The notes under the pieces: model-generated
Told to the model about the DNA's origin: nothing
The model's input: the letters and a program-made list of their open reading frames with translations, nothing else
The model's database searches: none
Shown: positions 34,472 through 44,127 of the stretch, piece after piece
How the letters are laid out: each line of letters opens with the position of its first letter
Numbering within the stretch: position 1 is the stretch's first letter
Translations under genes and position numbers: made by a program
From: Gemmatimonadota bacterium
GTDB lineage: Bacteria; Gemmatimonadota; Gemmatimonadetes; Longimicrobiales; Gaopeijiaceae
Length of the DNA stretch: 64,000 bases
Direction of reading: 5' to 3'
NCBI GenBank assembly: GCA_041390105.1
Contig: JAWKQO010000001.1
Span: forward strand, 1,800,001 to 1,864,000

Positions 34472-35539
34472 TCAGCGCCGGACTGCGGTCGCCTCCAGCA
34501 CACGCTCCCGAACGCCGTCGGCCAGGCCGCGGGCCGCGAGCGCCTGCCACAGATGGACGAGCGCCTCCTGGTCCACCAAACCGGCCGGCGCCCCGGCAGC
34601 CGCAGTGGAGAGCCCCTCGTCCTTCCGGAAGCGTTCCACTGCGTCGATCGCCGCGGGGTCGTAAAGCTGGCCGGCGGCGTCCAGCTCCGGCGCGGGCCCG
34701 CTCAGATACCCGAGCGCATGCAGCATGACCTTGAGCTGCCAGACGTCGTTTCCACTGATCGACTCCAGCACACGGTAGCCCAGCGTCTGGCTGATGGTGT
34801 CGTAGATCCGCCGCAGTTCCGCCACCGGCTCAGGGTGTTCACAGACGTTGATGTTCGCGGTCAGGCCATCGGAACGTCGAGAACGCCCGGGACGTGGATC
34901 GGCCACGATCACGGCCGCCGACTGCTTGCGGCCGTGTCGCGCGTCGCCTCCCACGGCGTGACCCGCGGCCAGCGCTTCGATGAGCCGATCGGCGAGGTGA
35001 CGGGGCGATCCTTCGCTGGCCTCGAACGTCCGCGCCACGGCTTCCAACACCTCGGGTCCCACCAACACGTTGCCCTGGGTGGCATAGTTGAGGCCCGCCC
35101 GCTGCCCCTTCCAATCGTTGGGGCCTGAACCCGTATGCTGCGCGCTGCGCCCCGACAGGTCGATGACACCCACCTGTCTTCGATCCCGACCTTCGTCCGC
35201 AGCCAAGGCCTTGCTCAGGGCCTCGTCGGGACTCATGCCCGCAGCCAACATGTCGAGCAGCTCATTCCCGTACTCCGTGCGCGTGTTGGCCTGGGTGGCC
35301 ACCGCCCCCACGCCGGCCCGCACCCAGGGCACGCCGTTGCCGACGCAGGGCACCCGGGTCGTGACCGCTACGCCGCTCTCGCCAGTGCGAGGGTCGACGG
35401 CAGCGATCGAGAACGTGGAAAACACCGCGTCCACACCGGTGCCCCAGAGAACCGGCTCCTGGCCGAGTGCGCCGGCGGGCGCGAAGGCGAGCAGACTGGC
35501 CGGCACGAGCAACGACGGCGCGACCTTGGAAGAGCGCAT
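34472..35539 (-). CDS. DUF1028 protein with C-terminal peptidoglycan-binding-like domain, 355 aa
   Basis: The signal peptide ends ALGQEP. DUF1028 (predicted Ntn-hydrolase) is seen as FSTFSIAAVDPRTGESGVAVTTRVPCVG, GVGAVATQANT, LLDMLAAGMSPDEALS, RQVGVIDLSGRSAQHTG and YATQGNVLVGPEVLEA. After residue 260 comes a helical domain like peptidoglycan-binding repeats (VWQLKVMLHALGYLSG, YDPAAIDAVERFRKDEGL). It is presumably periplasmic. Activity unproven. Confidence 0.85.
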   Translation of the reverse strand: MRSSKVAPSLLVPASLLAFAPAGALGQEPVLWGTGVDAVFSTFSIAAVDPRTGESGVAVTTRVPCVGNGVPWVRAGVGAVATQANTRTEYGNELLDMLAAGMSPDEALSKALAADEGRDRRQVGVIDLSGRSAQHTGSGPNDWKGQRAGLNYATQGNVLVGPEVLEAVARTFEASEGSPRHLADRLIEALAAGHAVGGDARHGRKQSAAVIVADPRPGRSRRSDGLTANINVCEHPEPVAELRRIYDTISQTLGYRVLESISGNDVWQLKVMLHALGYLSGPAPELDAAGQLYDPAAIDAVERFRKDEGLSTAAAGAPAGLVDQEALVHLWQALAARGLADGVRERVLEATAVRR

Positions 35540-35783
35540 GGGCGATCTGACGTGAAGGGGGAAAGGCGCGGGTCTCGGCCCCGCGAGCAGCCGCCAAGAT
35601 AGGGCGGGCCACCGGCCTTCGCCTCCCCCGGAGGCGAGCCTCTACGATGCGGTCGCGGGCCAGCGCACCAGCGGCGGGCGTGCTGGCCGGGAACCTGCAA
35701 CGTGCATCGGTGGTTGGGACGGTGATGAGTCGATGATGGTCGTCCGCTCGACGGACACGCACCTGGACGGAAGGACCCCAGCG

Positions 35784-36329
35784 ATGGATGCGGTGGACAC
35801 GCGCAGCCTGACGGAGTGGTTCGAGGGGGCCCAACCCTTCGAGCGCTACCTCGAGGGCACGCTCAAGAACCACGAGCTGTGGTTGGATCTCTACGCGCGG
35901 GCTCGCCTGCCCGCCTGGGTTGCGACCCTGCCTCGTCGGCCCGACCTGCGCTTCCTGGTGATCGCCGAAGACTGGTGCGGCGACGCCGTGAACACGGTCC
36001 CCTTGGTGGCTCGCCTGGCGGAGTGCCTGGGCGTCGAGGTTCGCGTCCTGGCGCGGGACCAGAACCTGGAGCTCATGGACCGCTACCTCACCGGCGGCCA
36101 TAGTCGCTCCATTCCGGTCGTCATCGTCATCGACGCGTCCGGGAACGAGGTCGGGTGGTGGGGTCCTCGCCCCCAGGAGCTGCAGGATTGGGTGCTGGGC
36201 GAGGGCCAGCAGCTCGACAAGGACTCCCGGTACCGTGAACAGCGGCGCTGGTACGCGCGCGATCGCGGGGAGACCACGTTGCGTGAGCTGACCCGCCTCT
36301 GGCTCGCCCAGCCTGCGTCGGCCGGCTGA
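35784..36329 (+). CDS. Thioredoxin-family protein with single active-site Cys, 181 aa
   Basis: Cytoplasmic thioredoxin-fold protein (Thioredoxin_9-like): FLVIAEDWCGDAVNTVP replaces the CxxC motif with WCGDA, so only one Cys remains, and the cis-Pro region is SIPVVIVID. Such proteins are common and poorly understood, and may bind or reduce thiols in a monothiol manner. ATG 35784 is preferred over 35733 because GGAAGGA lies about 8 nt upstream. Confidence 0.8.
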   Translation: MDAVDTRSLTEWFEGAQPFERYLEGTLKNHELWLDLYARARLPAWVATLPRRPDLRFLVIAEDWCGDAVNTVPLVARLAECLGVEVRVLARDQNLELMDRYLTGGHSRSIPVVIVIDASGNEVGWWGPRPQELQDWVLGEGQQLDKDSRYREQRRWYARDRGETTLRELTRLWLAQPASAG

Positions 36330-36380
36330 CCGCTCGGCCACGACCCGCACGCACAGCGGTCCCCGCGGCGCGCACGACAA

Positions 36381-38342
36381 CTACGCGGAACTGGCGCCTT
36401 CCAGCAAATCGAGCGCGCGCTGGATCTGCTCGTGACTGCCGAGCAGGAACAGGACATCGTCCGCGGCGAAAACCCACTCCGGCGGCGGATTGGGCTCGGC
36501 GGTACCCGAGCGCACCACCGACACGACGGTGGCCCCCGTCAACGCGCGCAGACGGAGCTGCGCCAACGTGGTCCCCACGGCGGGGCTCGCCGGCGACAAC
36601 GCCACGGTCTCCGTGGTGGCGGCCGCCAACGCCCGCGCCAGGCGGTCGGTGAGGCCTACCTCTCCCTCCGCACGGCGCAGCATGTGGTAGCGATCCGCGC
36701 GCAGCAGGCGCTCCTGAGCCCGCACGACGTTTCCCGGAACGTGGAGCCGCCTCAACAGCCTGGCCACGATCTCGATCGACGTCTCGAACTCTTCCGCCAC
36801 GACCTCGTCGGCTCCCGCCTGGGTGAGCTGTGCGATCTCCGCCATGCGCGCGGCGCGCGCGATGATGACCACATCGGGGTTGAGTCTACGGACCGCGCGT
36901 ACTGCGCTGACGGAAGCGGTGGGATCGGACAGTGCCAGCACCACGACACTCACCTGGCGCACGTCGGCCAGGACTTGCACGTCAGGTCGCGTGACGTCGC
37001 CGAAGACCACACGCGTATGGGGACCCTGGGCGCGCGCAGCGCGGCGGCCGTCGATCTCGACCACCACCGTGGGCACCGAGGCAGAGCGCAGTACGCGAAG
37101 CAGGTTCTCGCCGTTGACGCCGTAGCCTCCGATCATCACGCGCGCGGCGGGCGCGGCGGGAACCTGGGGCTCGGCGGGGGCCCCGGCCGCCACGCGGTCC
37201 CACCCACTCGCTACCGCGTGGATGAGCAACGGGGAGAGCAGCATGGTGAGCACCGCTGCAGGCACCAGCAGCGCGAAGGGCCCTTGGCCGCCACCGGCCA
37301 CAGCGCCCGCCCCCAGCAGTAGAAACGCGAACTCCCCCACCTGCGCGAGCGCGGCCGCGCTGAGGACACGGGCGCGTCCTTTCAGTCCGAGCAGTGCGGC
37401 GGCCACGACCACCACAAAGCCCTTCCCCACGATGGCGAGCGCTGCGAGCCCGAGCACGGCCGCCCAGTGCTCCAGCGCGAACCGGATGTCGAGCAGCATT
37501 CCCACCGAGATGAAGAACAAGCTGGTGAAGACGTCCCGGAACGGTCCCGTCTCGGTGAGGATGTGGTAGTGGTACTCGGAGTCAGCCAGCAGCAGCCCCG
37601 CCAGAAAGGCCCCCAGCGCCGGCGACAACCCGAGCGATCCCGTGAGCAGCGCACCGCCCAAGCACACGAACAGGGCCAGCAGCACGAACAGCTCGCGGAT
37701 TCCCGACTCGACGATCTGCTTGAGCAACGCCGGCGTCACGACACGCCCCACCAGGAAAGCGACCGCCACGCCCACCAACCCGCCCAGGATGCGGAGCCCT
37801 CCGCCGGCCGAGCTGTCCGCACCGGCACCCATCAGCAACGGGACGACCAACAGCAGCGGAACGAAGGCCAGGTCCTGGAACAGCAAGATGCCCAGCGTGA
37901 CGCGCCCGTGCGACGACCGCAGCTCGCCGCGATCCGCCAACACCTTGAGCGCGATCGCGGTACTGCTCATACCCAGCGCCAACCCCGCCACCAGTGCCGG
38001 ACCAGGGTCCAACCCCATCAAGGTGGCGCCCAACCAGCCCGCGCCCGCAGTGAGGCCGAACTGGAGCGAGCCACCCACGAGCAGGAAGCGTCCCAGCTCC
38101 CTCAGCCTCGGGAGCGAGAGCTCCAGCGCGACGATGAAGAGCAGGAAGACCACACCCAGCTCGGCGGACGCTTCGACCTCTTCGACTTCTGCGATCAGCC
38201 GCAATCCGGACGGGCCCACCAAGGCACCGGTCAGGAGGAAGCCGGCCACGGCGGGCAACCGCAGACGCCGACTCAACAGGAGGACGAAGAGCGCGGCGCC
38301 AAAGAGTACGACCACGTCGGCGAGCAGGGTCCCGCCGTGCAT
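36381..38342 (-). CDS. CPA2 cation:proton antiporter with RCK domains (KefB/YbaL type), 653 aa
   Basis: Twelve-helix Na+/H+-exchanger domain (residues 1-395) with LPAVAGFLLTGALVGPSGL, GILLFQDLAFVPLL (the QD site typical of Kef/CPA2) and SLFFISVGMLLD. It is followed by a TrkA-N nucleotide-binding domain (MIGGYGVNGENLLRVL, then DVTRPDVQVL) and a TrkA-C domain at the end. It is probably a K+ or Na+ efflux antiporter gated by a nucleotide. The upstream membrane gene ends 1 nt before its start, so the two are coupled. Confidence 0.92.
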   Translation of the reverse strand: MHGGTLLADVVVLFGAALFVLLLSRRLRLPAVAGFLLTGALVGPSGLRLIAEVEEVEASAELGVVFLLFIVALELSLPRLRELGRFLLVGGSLQFGLTAGAGWLGATLMGLDPGPALVAGLALGMSSTAIALKVLADRGELRSSHGRVTLGILLFQDLAFVPLLLVVPLLMGAGADSSAGGGLRILGGLVGVAVAFLVGRVVTPALLKQIVESGIRELFVLLALFVCLGGALLTGSLGLSPALGAFLAGLLLADSEYHYHILTETGPFRDVFTSLFFISVGMLLDIRFALEHWAAVLGLAALAIVGKGFVVVVAAALLGLKGRARVLSAAALAQVGEFAFLLLGAGAVAGGGQGPFALLVPAAVLTMLLSPLLIHAVASGWDRVAAGAPAEPQVPAAPAARVMIGGYGVNGENLLRVLRSASVPTVVVEIDGRRAARAQGPHTRVVFGDVTRPDVQVLADVRQVSVVVLALSDPTASVSAVRAVRRLNPDVVIIARAARMAEIAQLTQAGADEVVAEEFETSIEIVARLLRRLHVPGNVVRAQERLLRADRYHMLRRAEGEVGLTDRLARALAAATTETVALSPASPAVGTTLAQLRLRALTGATVVSVVRSGTAEPNPPPEWVFAADDVLFLLGSHEQIQRALDLLEGASSA

Positions 38343-38343
38343 G

Positions 38344-39897
38344 TCAGCCCTCGGCCAATCCCAGGAGGCACGCGTCCGGATGGACGCGGTACGCTGCGAC
38401 CTCCGCGGGCGTGGTCACCGAGCCGAGGAACTCGAGCGCGCCGGGGCAGCCTTGTTGGACAGCCGCCACGTCCCGCACCACCTGGAACTCGCTCCCCAAC
38501 AAGAGCACGACCGTCACCTGGTCCGCCTGGACCCGACCCGCCAGAAACGCCCCGGGCCGCTCGAACACCGTCCCCCCGACATCGGGCTGGGCCGGCTCCG
38601 CGTTGACGCCCTGCCGCCCCGTGTACAGGAAGAGGCTGGCCGCGAACGGCGCCAGCAGGCGGTCGTCCGGGCGGGTGTTCCGATCCACCCAGGCAGCGGC
38701 GGTCACCAGCGACACCGAGTTGGCCAGCAGATACCGCGACGCGTGGTACGTGACCCGCGTGTCCGTCGGCTCCAGCACTCCTGCCCGGATCTGAACCTGG
38801 CGCACGCCCACCACGGCGGCGACGGCCACCAGCACGCCCTGGCCCACACGCCGTGCGCTCGAGACGGCCCAGAGCGGTGAGCCCGCCGCCAACAGCCCCA
38901 TCACCGGGAGCAACGGTGCGTAGAAGCGATCCTGTGCGAAGGGCCAGATCGAGAGCAGCGCACCCTGTGCGAGCAAGGCCAACCAGACCGCCGACGTGAC
39001 GCGAGCACGTCGAGCGATGGCTGTTGCCATGTATACGACCAGCACGGCCAGCACCGCCCACCCGAGGAAGACGGCCGGAGCCAGATGATCCGGTAGGAAC
39101 GTGGCGTACCCGCGTGCGTTGTGGCGGATCACCGAGGCGAAGTAGGCGATCCGCTCCCCCAGGGTTCCTGCCGGGAACCAGGATTCGTAGGACGCCTCGT
39201 CCGGCTGGGTGGTTCCGGGCCCCAGGCGCAGCATGCGCGCATGCCACATCCTCCAGACGAGGACAGGCAGCGCAGCCGCCCCGCCCACCAGGATCGCGCG
39301 CAGGCTCCCCCGGCTCCTCGCTCCATCCAACCACGCGATGGCCACCATGAACGCGGGGACGAGGAAGAGCGCCTGCGACCGGAACAGCGTGGTGAGGCCG
39401 AGCACGGACCCGAGCCAGAGTGCCCTGAGGACCCGCCCTTCTGCGGCCCAGGGAACGAGAGCCAGCGCGCCGGCCCATCCCAGCAGGAACCAGGGCTCGC
39501 TCACGGCGAGGTTGAAGAACTGGACCGCGGTCTCGATCAGGAAGGCTCCGACGCACAGCACGGCCAGAGGGAGGGCCTCAGCCCCCAGGCGGACGCGCCC
39601 CGTCCACCAGAGCAACCCAGCGGCGGTGGCACTGGCCAGGGTGCTGGAGAAGAGTGCCATCGACTGCACGCGGGTGAGCCCGCCACCCACCGACCAGAAG
39701 AACGCATAGAGCAGCGGTAGTCCCGGTGGGTACTTCGCGTGTACAGGGCTCCCCACGGCGTAGATGGAGCGGTACCCCTCCCCCTCCGCGAGCGCCTTGC
39801 CGAGCGACACGTAGATCGCGTCGTCGGAGAGGGCGCCCAGCGCCAGGTAGGGCGAGACCCTGAGCAGCAGATACGCCACCAACACGGCCGCACCCAC
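38344..39897 (-). CDS. GT39/ArnT-like polytopic glycosyltransferase, 517 aa
   Basis: About 11 hydrophobic helices. The first periplasmic loop carries the acid pair LSDDAIYVSLG, as in polyprenol-sugar-dependent GT-C enzymes (ArnT, PMT family), followed by SPVHAKYPPGLPLLYA, a typical EL1 motif. The soluble C-terminal end has Cys residues and a beta-rich tail. It transfers a sugar from a lipid carrier to a protein or lipid. Substrate unknown. GTG 39897 is the first usual start after the upstream stop. Confidence 0.8.
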   Translation of the reverse strand: MGAAVLVAYLLLRVSPYLALGALSDDAIYVSLGKALAEGEGYRSIYAVGSPVHAKYPPGLPLLYAFFWSVGGGLTRVQSMALFSSTLASATAAGLLWWTGRVRLGAEALPLAVLCVGAFLIETAVQFFNLAVSEPWFLLGWAGALALVPWAAEGRVLRALWLGSVLGLTTLFRSQALFLVPAFMVAIAWLDGARSRGSLRAILVGGAAALPVLVWRMWHARMLRLGPGTTQPDEASYESWFPAGTLGERIAYFASVIRHNARGYATFLPDHLAPAVFLGWAVLAVLVVYMATAIARRARVTSAVWLALLAQGALLSIWPFAQDRFYAPLLPVMGLLAAGSPLWAVSSARRVGQGVLVAVAAVVGVRQVQIRAGVLEPTDTRVTYHASRYLLANSVSLVTAAAWVDRNTRPDDRLLAPFAASLFLYTGRQGVNAEPAQPDVGGTVFERPGAFLAGRVQADQVTVVLLLGSEFQVVRDVAAVQQGCPGALEFLGSVTTPAEVAAYRVHPDACLLGLAEG

Positions 39898-39969
39898 CGC
39901 GAGCGCTTCCTGCAGGGACCGGCGGCGGGCATCGGGGGCGGCCGGACCAGACCGCTCCGTGGACAGTGG

Positions 39970-42900
39970 CTACTCCTCGGACACGATGGCAGGAAGTCCA
40001 CGCTGGCGCAGCAGCGCGTTGAGCGCCTCCAACCCACCGTCCACCAGCGCACGGTAGCGCTCCGCGGCCTCGTCCAGGCGGACCTTGAGCTCGGTGTGCA
40101 CCTCGACCTGTGGGGTGGTGGGACGGAAGTCCGCGCTGGACGCACCCACGTCATTGGCCAGCGCGCTGTAGCGACCGTAGAGCTTCATCGGGTTACGGAA
40201 GGCGTCCTCGCGCGCACCGGTCAGGTAGATGTCGAACAGGCGCGCCTCCACCTCGATGGCCGCGCGCTCCGCCTTTTCCGCCTCCTCCAGGATGCCCTGC
40301 GCGCCGGGATCGCTCCCGAGTCGCGACTGCACGTCGTCCACCTGCTTCCGGGTCCATTCCAGGTCGTTGATCATCGTCACGATCTGGTCGATCTCGTCAC
40401 GCAGTCGCAAAGAAAGCGCCACTTGTTCCTGGATGTCCGCAACGGTCCCCGCGGAGTGGGGATCCTTGAGCACTTCGAGCGTTCCGCTGGCGCTCCGGTC
40501 TCCCACCGAGACGGACACGGTGTAGGTGCCAGGCACCACGCGCGGCCCCAGCTGGCCCTGGTTGAGATCCAGATCCCACGTGCGCAGCGGCCGCCAACCA
40601 TCCGGCCCCATGGGCACCCACTCCATGTCGGGGGGAGGCGTGCGCAGCTGTGGCGTCTTGCTGCGCTCGTAGCGCAGGTCCCACCACGTACGGTTCACGC
40701 CGGGGCGCGCGGCCACTCGCAGCGTTCGCACCGTATCCCCCGCCGCGTCCGTGATGACCACACTGGCGCGTCCAGCGCTGCCCTCCCCGACCCAGAAGTT
40801 GAGGTCGGCCCCCGAAGGAGGGTTCCGGCCGGTCACGTACGAGCTCTCCGTGTGGATGCCCTGCACCGAGTTGAAGCGGTAGGCGGCGCGCGGCGTGATC
40901 AGCGCGAGCGCGTCCCCGTCCCGGCGATCGAGCGCGCGCAGGGGTTCGATCCCGTCCATGATGTAGAAGCCGCGACCGTAGGTTCCCACGACCAGGTCGT
41001 CGAAGCGCTCCTGCACCGTGAGCCAGTAGACCGGGGCGGGGGGCATGTTGTTGCGCAGCGGATTCCAGGTGGCGCCGTCGTCCAGGGAGAACCAGACGGA
41101 GTTGTCCGTCCCTGCATACAGCATCCCCTGACGCTTGGGGTCTTCGCGGACGATGTGCACGAACGAATGCGGCGAGGACGGGATCCCGGACGAGATCTTG
41201 CGCCAGGTACGCCCGTAGTCCGCGGTCTTGTAGATGTGCGGTGTGAAGTCCGCCTGCTGGTGGTTGTCCACCGCGATGTAGGCGGTGCCCTCCGCGTAGC
41301 GCGAGGGCTCGATGCTGGCGATGGTGGCCCAGTGGGGCAGACCCGGCACGTTCTGGCCGACCTCGGTCCAGGTGCCGCCCCCGTCCCTCGAGAGGTGGAT
41401 CAAGCCATCGTTGGAGCCCACCCAGAGCAGTCCTTCGCTGAGCGGCGACTCGGCGATGGAAAACAGCGTGGCACCGTCGAACGTCATCAGGTTGTCTACG
41501 GCGACACCGCCGGAGCTTTGCTGGTGGCTCTTGTCATTGCGCGTGAGATCCGGGCTGATCACGTCCCAGGTCTGGCCCGCGTCCGTCGTCCGGTGGACGA
41601 CCTGGCTCCCCACGTAGACGGTCTCCCGCTCGGTGTGCGGCGAGATCCAGATGGGGAAGGTCCAGTGCCACCGGAACTTGAGGTCCGCGGGCGTCCATCC
41701 GTAGGCTGCCTCCGGCCAGACGCGCACGTTGCGCGCCTGCCCCGTGCGCCGATCGTAGCGCTCCAGCCCACCGTCGTAGCAGCCCGACCAGACGATGTTG
41801 GAATCCCGGGGCACCGGGATGGAGAAGCCAGATTCACACCCGCCCACCGCTTCCCATAGCCCGAGTGGGATGGCACCCTGGCGACTGTTGGAGGGACCGC
41901 GGTACGAGTAGCCGTCCTGCCGATTCCCGTACACGTTGTACGGGACCTCGTCGTCCACGTGCACGTGATACATCTGTGCGATGGGCAGCACGATGCGCTC
42001 GAACGACCTTCCCCGGTTCAAGCTGATGTTCAACCCGCCATCGTCAGCCACCATGATGCGATCGGCGTCGGTGGGATCGATCCACACGTCATGGGTGTCG
42101 CCGCCACCCCGCGGCCCGTTCTCGACCAGGGAGGCGCCTCCATCGATGGAGAGGCTGAAGCGCACGGACGTGAAGTAGATGCGATCCGGATCGGAGGGAT
42201 CGACGCCAAAGCGCGTATAGTAGGGGGCACGCTCGGCGATCGTGTGGTTGCGAAGCACCAGGCGCCAGGTGTCTCCTCCGTCGTCGGAACGGTAGAAGCC
42301 GGGGCTGGCCTCCTCGGTCAGCACATAGATGCGTCGCGGATCACTCGGCGCAACGGCGACCGCTACCTTGCCGATGTGCTGCTCGGGGTTCTCAGGGAGT
42401 CCACTGCCCGTGTGGTCGAGGCGCTCCCAGGTGTCCCCGCCGTCCCGCGAGCGCCACACACCGCTGTCCGGTCCGCCCGAATCCAGCCCCCAGGTGTCGA
42501 TCTGCACATCCCAGAACGACGCGTACAGCGCGCGCGGGTTGACCGGATCGATATCGAGGTCGATGCAGCCGGCGTCCTGGCTCACGAACAACACCTGCTC
42601 CCAGGTCTTGCCGCCGTCGGTGGTGCGGTAGACGCCCCGGTCGGGCTGAGGACCGTAGGCGTGGCCCAGGGCGCACACGTAGGCCACGTCCGGGTCGTCG
42701 GGGTGGACTCGGATACGGCCGATGCGACCCGTCTGCTCCAGCCCCATGTGCATCCAGGTGGCTCCGCCGTCGTTGGAGCGATAGACCCCGTCTCCCATGG
42801 CATGGGCGGGGCGGATGACGAAGGTCTCACCGGTGCCCAACCAGACGACGTTGGGCTCGCTGGGCGCCAGCGCCAGCGCAGATACAGAGGCCACGTCGAA

Positions 42901-43170
42901 GTCGTCGAAGATGGGTCGCCAACTGACGCCCCCGTCCTCGGTCTTCCAAGCGCCACCCGACGCCGCACCCACGTAGACCACGGAGGAGTTGCCGGGCTCT
43001 CCCACCACCGCGATGGCCCTGTTCCCGTCCGGTCCGATGAATCGGTAGCTCAGCGCGGCGTAGCGCTCGGGAGCGACCTGCTGGGCGCCGACACCGGACG
43101 CGAACAGAAGGCCGGCACTGGCCAGCAGTGGACGAAAACGACACGCGAACCTGCGACAGCGACTGGGCAT
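39970..43170 (-). CDS. Exported VPS10/BNR-repeat protein, 1066 aa
   Basis: The signal peptide ends SGVGAQQ. There are at least eight sialidase-type BNR/Asp-box repeats (KTEDGGVSW, RSNDGGATW, RTTDGGKTW, RSRDGGDTW, RSDDGGDTW, RTTDAGQTW, LSRDGGGTW, KTADYGRTW) forming one or two beta-propellers. A C-terminal part of about 200 residues has a FlgD-like Ig strand region and a helical tail (IDQIVTMINDLEWTRKQVDDVQSRL). This architecture is common in Gemmatimonadota and Bacteroidota secreted proteins. No enzyme motif is seen. ATG 43170 follows GGAGGAG by 4-5 nt. Confidence 0.85.
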   Translation of the reverse strand: MPSRCRRFACRFRPLLASAGLLFASGVGAQQVAPERYAALSYRFIGPDGNRAIAVVGEPGNSSVVYVGAASGGAWKTEDGGVSWRPIFDDFDVASVSALALAPSEPNVVWLGTGETFVIRPAHAMGDGVYRSNDGGATWMHMGLEQTGRIGRIRVHPDDPDVAYVCALGHAYGPQPDRGVYRTTDGGKTWEQVLFVSQDAGCIDLDIDPVNPRALYASFWDVQIDTWGLDSGGPDSGVWRSRDGGDTWERLDHTGSGLPENPEQHIGKVAVAVAPSDPRRIYVLTEEASPGFYRSDDGGDTWRLVLRNHTIAERAPYYTRFGVDPSDPDRIYFTSVRFSLSIDGGASLVENGPRGGGDTHDVWIDPTDADRIMVADDGGLNISLNRGRSFERIVLPIAQMYHVHVDDEVPYNVYGNRQDGYSYRGPSNSRQGAIPLGLWEAVGGCESGFSIPVPRDSNIVWSGCYDGGLERYDRRTGQARNVRVWPEAAYGWTPADLKFRWHWTFPIWISPHTERETVYVGSQVVHRTTDAGQTWDVISPDLTRNDKSHQQSSGGVAVDNLMTFDGATLFSIAESPLSEGLLWVGSNDGLIHLSRDGGGTWTEVGQNVPGLPHWATIASIEPSRYAEGTAYIAVDNHQQADFTPHIYKTADYGRTWRKISSGIPSSPHSFVHIVREDPKRQGMLYAGTDNSVWFSLDDGATWNPLRNNMPPAPVYWLTVQERFDDLVVGTYGRGFYIMDGIEPLRALDRRDGDALALITPRAAYRFNSVQGIHTESSYVTGRNPPSGADLNFWVGEGSAGRASVVITDAAGDTVRTLRVAARPGVNRTWWDLRYERSKTPQLRTPPPDMEWVPMGPDGWRPLRTWDLDLNQGQLGPRVVPGTYTVSVSVGDRSASGTLEVLKDPHSAGTVADIQEQVALSLRLRDEIDQIVTMINDLEWTRKQVDDVQSRLGSDPGAQGILEEAEKAERAAIEVEARLFDIYLTGAREDAFRNPMKLYGRYSALANDVGASSADFRPTTPQVEVHTELKVRLDEAAERYRALVDGGLEALNALLRQRGLPAIVSEE

Positions 43171-43340
43171 CCTGCTCCTCCGGAAGATCCTGGGTCGCTG
43201 GCAAAGTCGGTCCAGGACCGCCGTGGGTCCAGGGTCCGGCACGAAGCTGGCTGCAAACGGGGGAAGGGCCTCCGGTGGAGGCCCGCATGCCTGCCGGCCC
43301 GGCATTGGCCGGCAGCCGGTCCCCCTCTACCTTCGCCCGC

Positions 43341-44072
43341 ATGAAACGGAAGACCTGGATCTCCTGGCACCGCTGGCTCGCCGGGATCGGCGGCGCTCTC
43401 TTGATCGCGCTCAGCATCACCGGCCTCTGGTACCCCCTGCAGGTGTACTTCCCGGCCCTCCGCGGCCGCGTCCCCGAGGTGGGGGGCGAAGCGTCGCTGG
43501 ACCTCTCCCAGGTCACGGTGTCGGCTGCGGAAGCCGCGCAGCGTGCGCTGGACGAGCTGGCCGGCGATGCCGAAGTGCGCACCGTGCAACTCACCATGAT
43601 GGGTCCCCACGCCGTCTACGACATCCGCACGAGCGCCGGGCGCAAGATCGTGCGGGCTTTGGACGGGGAGTCGTTCCGTCTCACCCAGCAGGAAGCCGAA
43701 GCACTGGTGCGGCAGCGCTACGGCCTCGGGGAGCAAACGCTGGAGGGGGCGGTGCAGGAAGGACGCTCACTGGCCTATTGGGGCGACGTCGGCCTGCCGG
43801 CGTACGTCTTCACGGTGGCGGGCAGCTCCTCACCGGTGTGGGCGGTCAACCCCATCGATGCACGGGTTCACGCGGGAACGCTCATGCAGCGGATCAGCGA
43901 GGGGCTCATGCGAGCGCACCAGTTCTGGCCGATCGAGGAGTTCGCAGGGCGGACGCTGCAACGCGCCGTGCTCGTGTTCTCGGGGGTGCTCAGCCTACTC
44001 CTCGGCGTGACCGGCTACTTCCTGCTCTTCCCGCTTCGTTGGCGACTGCAAAGAGGACGGAGCGGCGGCTGA
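43341..44072 (+). CDS. PepSY-domain transmembrane protein, 243 aa
   Basis: PepSY_TM protein. N-terminal helix with WISWHRWLAGIGGALLIALSITGLWYPLQVYFP, PepSY-type domain in the middle (VSAAEAAQRALDELAGDAEVRTVQL, then FRLTQQEAEALVRQRYG), and two C-terminal helices with RAHQFWPIEEFAG before the last. Such proteins often accompany iron-siderophore reduction. There is no adjacent TonB gene here, so that role is weak. Confidence 0.82.
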   Translation: MKRKTWISWHRWLAGIGGALLIALSITGLWYPLQVYFPALRGRVPEVGGEASLDLSQVTVSAAEAAQRALDELAGDAEVRTVQLTMMGPHAVYDIRTSAGRKIVRALDGESFRLTQQEAEALVRQRYGLGEQTLEGAVQEGRSLAYWGDVGLPAYVFTVAGSSSPVWAVNPIDARVHAGTLMQRISEGLMRAHQFWPIEEFAGRTLQRAVLVFSGVLSLLLGVTGYFLLFPLRWRLQRGRSGG

Positions 44073-44127
44073 GGGAGGGACAACTGGCGCCGCGGTGTTC
44101 AGGTAGCCTTCATACCGACCACCACGC

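Noticed and set aside
39739..41859. 700-codon open frame antisense to the BNR-repeat gene
   Set aside because: The minus-strand gene has a signal peptide, a ribosome site and repeated Asp-boxes. The plus-strand product is rich in Arg, His, Gln and Val with no domain.
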